In this document: positions 62,526 through 64,000 of the stretch, in pieces | Position numbering within the stretch: the stretch's first letter is position 1 | Layout: every line of letters starts with the position of its first letter | Assembly (NCBI GenBank): GCA_017882455.1 | Contig: JADGPL010000016.1 | Span: 1 to 64,000 of the forward strand | DNA length: 64,000 nucleotides | Source of the DNA: Solirubrobacteraceae bacterium | Lineage (GTDB): Bacteria; Actinomycetota; Thermoleophilia; Solirubrobacterales; Solirubrobacteraceae | Direction: 5' to 3' | Translations under genes and position numbers: made by a program | Notes under the pieces: model-generated | What the model was told of the DNA's origin: nothing | The model's database searches: none | The model's input: the letters and a program-made list of their open reading frames with translations, nothing else

Positions 62526-63160
62526 TGTCCCGTGTGAGGGCAGCGCTCGCCGTCGGGCTGGTCCTCATCGCGGTGATCCTCGGCATCACCCTCAGCGGCT
62601 CTCCGATCACGGTGGCGCGAGTAAACGGCGCCTCGAATCTGTCGGTGGCGACGATCACGCGCCGGACCACGGTCTGTCAACCCGGGGAGATCCTGCCGCG
62701 TGGCACCTCGGCGATTCGACTGCGGGCGTTCGCCTTGGCCGGGCCTCCGCTCGCTCTATCCGTGTCGGCCAACGGGCGTGAGATCGCCCACGGGAAGCAG
62801 CGAGCGGGGTGGACGGGAGGCGCCGTCACAGTGCCGGTCAGTGCCCTCTCGACGACGAGATCCGGGGCGAGCCTCTGCTTCACGCTTTTCCTGAACGGTC
62901 ATGAAACCGTCTATCTCACCGGAGAATCGACCCCAGAAGCGCTCGCCGCGCGCGCCAACGGCGGCACGCTACCGGGTCGCGTCCTCGCTGAATACCTCCG
63001 GCCCGGCCGCTCGTCGTGGCTGTCGCTGGCGCCTGAGGTCGCGCGGCGTATGGGATTGGGCCGCGCTTGGAGTGGCGGGTGGGTCGCGATCCTCGTCGTG
63101 CTGCTGATGACCGGTGTGCTCGCACTGTGCTCACGTCTGGTCCTCAAGGAGCTCGGATGA
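62525..63160 (+). CDS. Membrane-anchored extracellular protein of unknown function
   Basis: The 211-residue protein starts MSRVRAALAVGLVLIAVILGITLSG (signal or membrane anchor), has a beta-rich extracytoplasmic middle with paired cysteines (TTVCQPG, ASLCFTL), and ends in a second membrane helix (GWVAILVVLLMTGVLALCS). No family is recognised. It overlaps the GT2 stop and the following DUF2142 gene start, so it belongs to the same surface-glycan operon. Confidence 0.78.
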   Translation: MSRVRAALAVGLVLIAVILGITLSGSPITVARVNGASNLSVATITRRTTVCQPGEILPRGTSAIRLRAFALAGPPLALSVSANGREIAHGKQRAGWTGGAVTVPVSALSTTRSGASLCFTLFLNGHETVYLTGESTPEALAARANGGTLPGRVLAEYLRPGRSSWLSLAPEVARRMGLGRAWSGGWVAILVVLLMTGVLALCSRLVLKELG

Positions 63161-64000
63161 GCCGCTCGGAGACACCTGCGCCTAGGCCACCGACACGGAG
63201 ACGGTCCGGGATCGGACGGGGGTTCAGGTCGCCAGCCTCCGAACGGCAGGCGCTGCACGCCGGGAACCGAGCCACCCGCGGACGTCTGCGGAGGCCGTTG
63301 AGCTGGGCCTCGCGGTCGCCACGCGACGCGTTGCGCCGTGTTCCCCGCGCTGCATGGATGTGTGCGCTCGTCGCGTGTCTCAATGCAGCGGCATGGTCGT
63401 TCATCACTCCACCGTTTCAGGTGCCCGACGAGCCTGAGCACGTCGCCTATGTCAAGCAGCTCGCCGAAAGGGGGAGCTTGCCCGCCTCGACGGGAGGCTT
63501 CTCCCTCGAGGAGCAACTGGCGTTGGACGACACGAAACTTCAGAGCGTCGCCGAGAAGCCGGAGCATCAGCCGATCTCCTCGCGAGCGCAGCAGGAAAAG
63601 CTCGAAGGCGATCTTCACCGGGCCGAGCGCTCAGCTGGAGCGGGGGGCGCCTACGCCGGCGTCGCCGCCCCAGAGCCGCCGCTCTACTACGCGCTCGAGG
63701 CGATCCCCTACACCCTCGGGAGGGGTGGCACCCTGCTCGCTCGCATCCAGCTGATGAGGCTGCTCTCAGCCCTCATGGGTGGGCTCACAGTGCTGTTCAG
63801 CTTCCTGTTCTTGCGCGAGACCCTGCCCCGTGTGCCGTGGGCATGGACCGTCGGCGGCCTGGGCGTGGCGCTCGTGCCCCTCCTCGGCTTCATGTCCGGC
63901 GCGGTCAACCCCGACGCGATGCTGTTCGCCGTGACCGCCGCTCTGTTCTTCGCCCTGGCGCGTGGCTTCAGGCGTGGGCTCACGCGACAGGGGGCGATCA
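63157..64000 (+). CDS. DUF2142-type membrane protein (truncated by window end)
   Basis: From the ATG overlapping the previous stop (ATGA) the frame stays open for 281 codons to the window end. After a basic head, the first membrane helix (WMCALVACLNAAAWSFITPPF) is followed by QVPDEPEHVAYVKQLAE, the acidic signature after helix one in DUF2142 and GT-C-like proteins. PEPPLYYALEAIPYTLGRGG, several further helices and SGAVNPDAMLFAVTAALFFALARGF follow. It is likely a polyprenyl-linked sugar transferase or related integral protein; the reaction is unproven. The C-terminal part lies outside the window. Confidence 0.82.
   Translation, partial: MSRSETPAPRPPTRRRSGIGRGFRSPASERQALHAGNRATRGRLRRPLSWASRSPRDALRRVPRAAWMCALVACLNAAAWSFITPPFQVPDEPEHVAYVKQLAERGSLPASTGGFSLEEQLALDDTKLQSVAEKPEHQPISSRAQQEKLEGDLHRAERSAGAGGAYAGVAAPEPPLYYALEAIPYTLGRGGTLLARIQLMRLLSALMGGLTVLFSFLFLRETLPRVPWAWTVGGLGVALVPLLGFMSGAVNPDAMLFAVTAALFFALARGFRRGLTRQGAI

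Overview
This window comes from a high-G+C actinobacterium, most likely of the class Thermoleophilia (Solirubrobacterales type). That placement is an inference from protein resemblance and gene order; no 16S rRNA gene is present. The evidence is very GC-rich third codon positions, frequent GTG starts, the actinobacterial gene order infC-rpmI-rplT-(rRNA methyltransferase)-pheS-pheT-argC-argJ-argB-argD-...-argG, a GatCAB amidotransferase beside a GluRS, and the menaquinone (men) pathway.

Layout. 0-14 kb is accessory: secreted phosphoesterase and SGNH hydrolase, a GGDEF diguanylate cyclase, a quinone-reductase-like enzyme, a SpoIIE-type phosphatase, a divergent sulfatase/sulfotransferase pair, small regulators, and two broken genes (an alpha/beta hydrolase and a GH2 glucosaminidase). 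14-29 kb is a dense housekeeping block for translation (thrS, infC, rpmI, rplT, rRNA methyltransferase, pheST) running into arginine synthesis (argCJBD, a GNAT gene, argG). 29-36 kb holds a small membrane protein, a coiled-coil protein, dnaE, endonuclease IV and gltX. 36-41 kb holds an HDOD-LuxR regulator, an Rrf2 regulator, a secreted IPT/TIG protein and the cysteine pair cysK-cysE. 41-51 kb holds an orphan antitoxin, a UvrD/PcrA helicase, folD, gatCAB, a small three-gene minus-strand cassette, and small membrane proteins. 51-54 kb holds ilvBN behind a repeat-rich leader. 54-61 kb holds menF, menD and menH interleaved with two PIN-type toxin-antitoxin pairs, a secreted glycosidase-like protein, and decayed remnants of menC and a second menH. 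61-64 kb starts a cell-surface glycan locus (GT2, a secreted or membrane protein, a DUF2142 protein) that runs off the end.

How the genes work together. GltX plus GatCAB suggests that Gln-tRNA and/or Asn-tRNA is made by transamidation. MenF, MenD and MenH are successive steps of menaquinone synthesis. CysE makes O-acetylserine for CysK, and a cysteine-free Rrf2 (CymR-like) regulator lies just upstream. ArgC, J, B and D make ornithine and ArgG acts later; argF, argH and argR are not in this stretch.

Three things stand out. First, about eighteen gene starts carry a TANNNT -10-like hexamer only 6-9 nt upstream, the signature of leaderless transcription. Second, palindromic sequence sits in and next to essential genes: three consecutive GCATGC-centred palindromes between pheS and pheT, and in-frame hairpin-rich insertions inside pheT and the uvrD-like gene. 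Third, four pseudogenes all keep one or both ends but have lost their middle. No tRNA, rRNA, CRISPR array, insertion sequence, integrase or replication origin was found.
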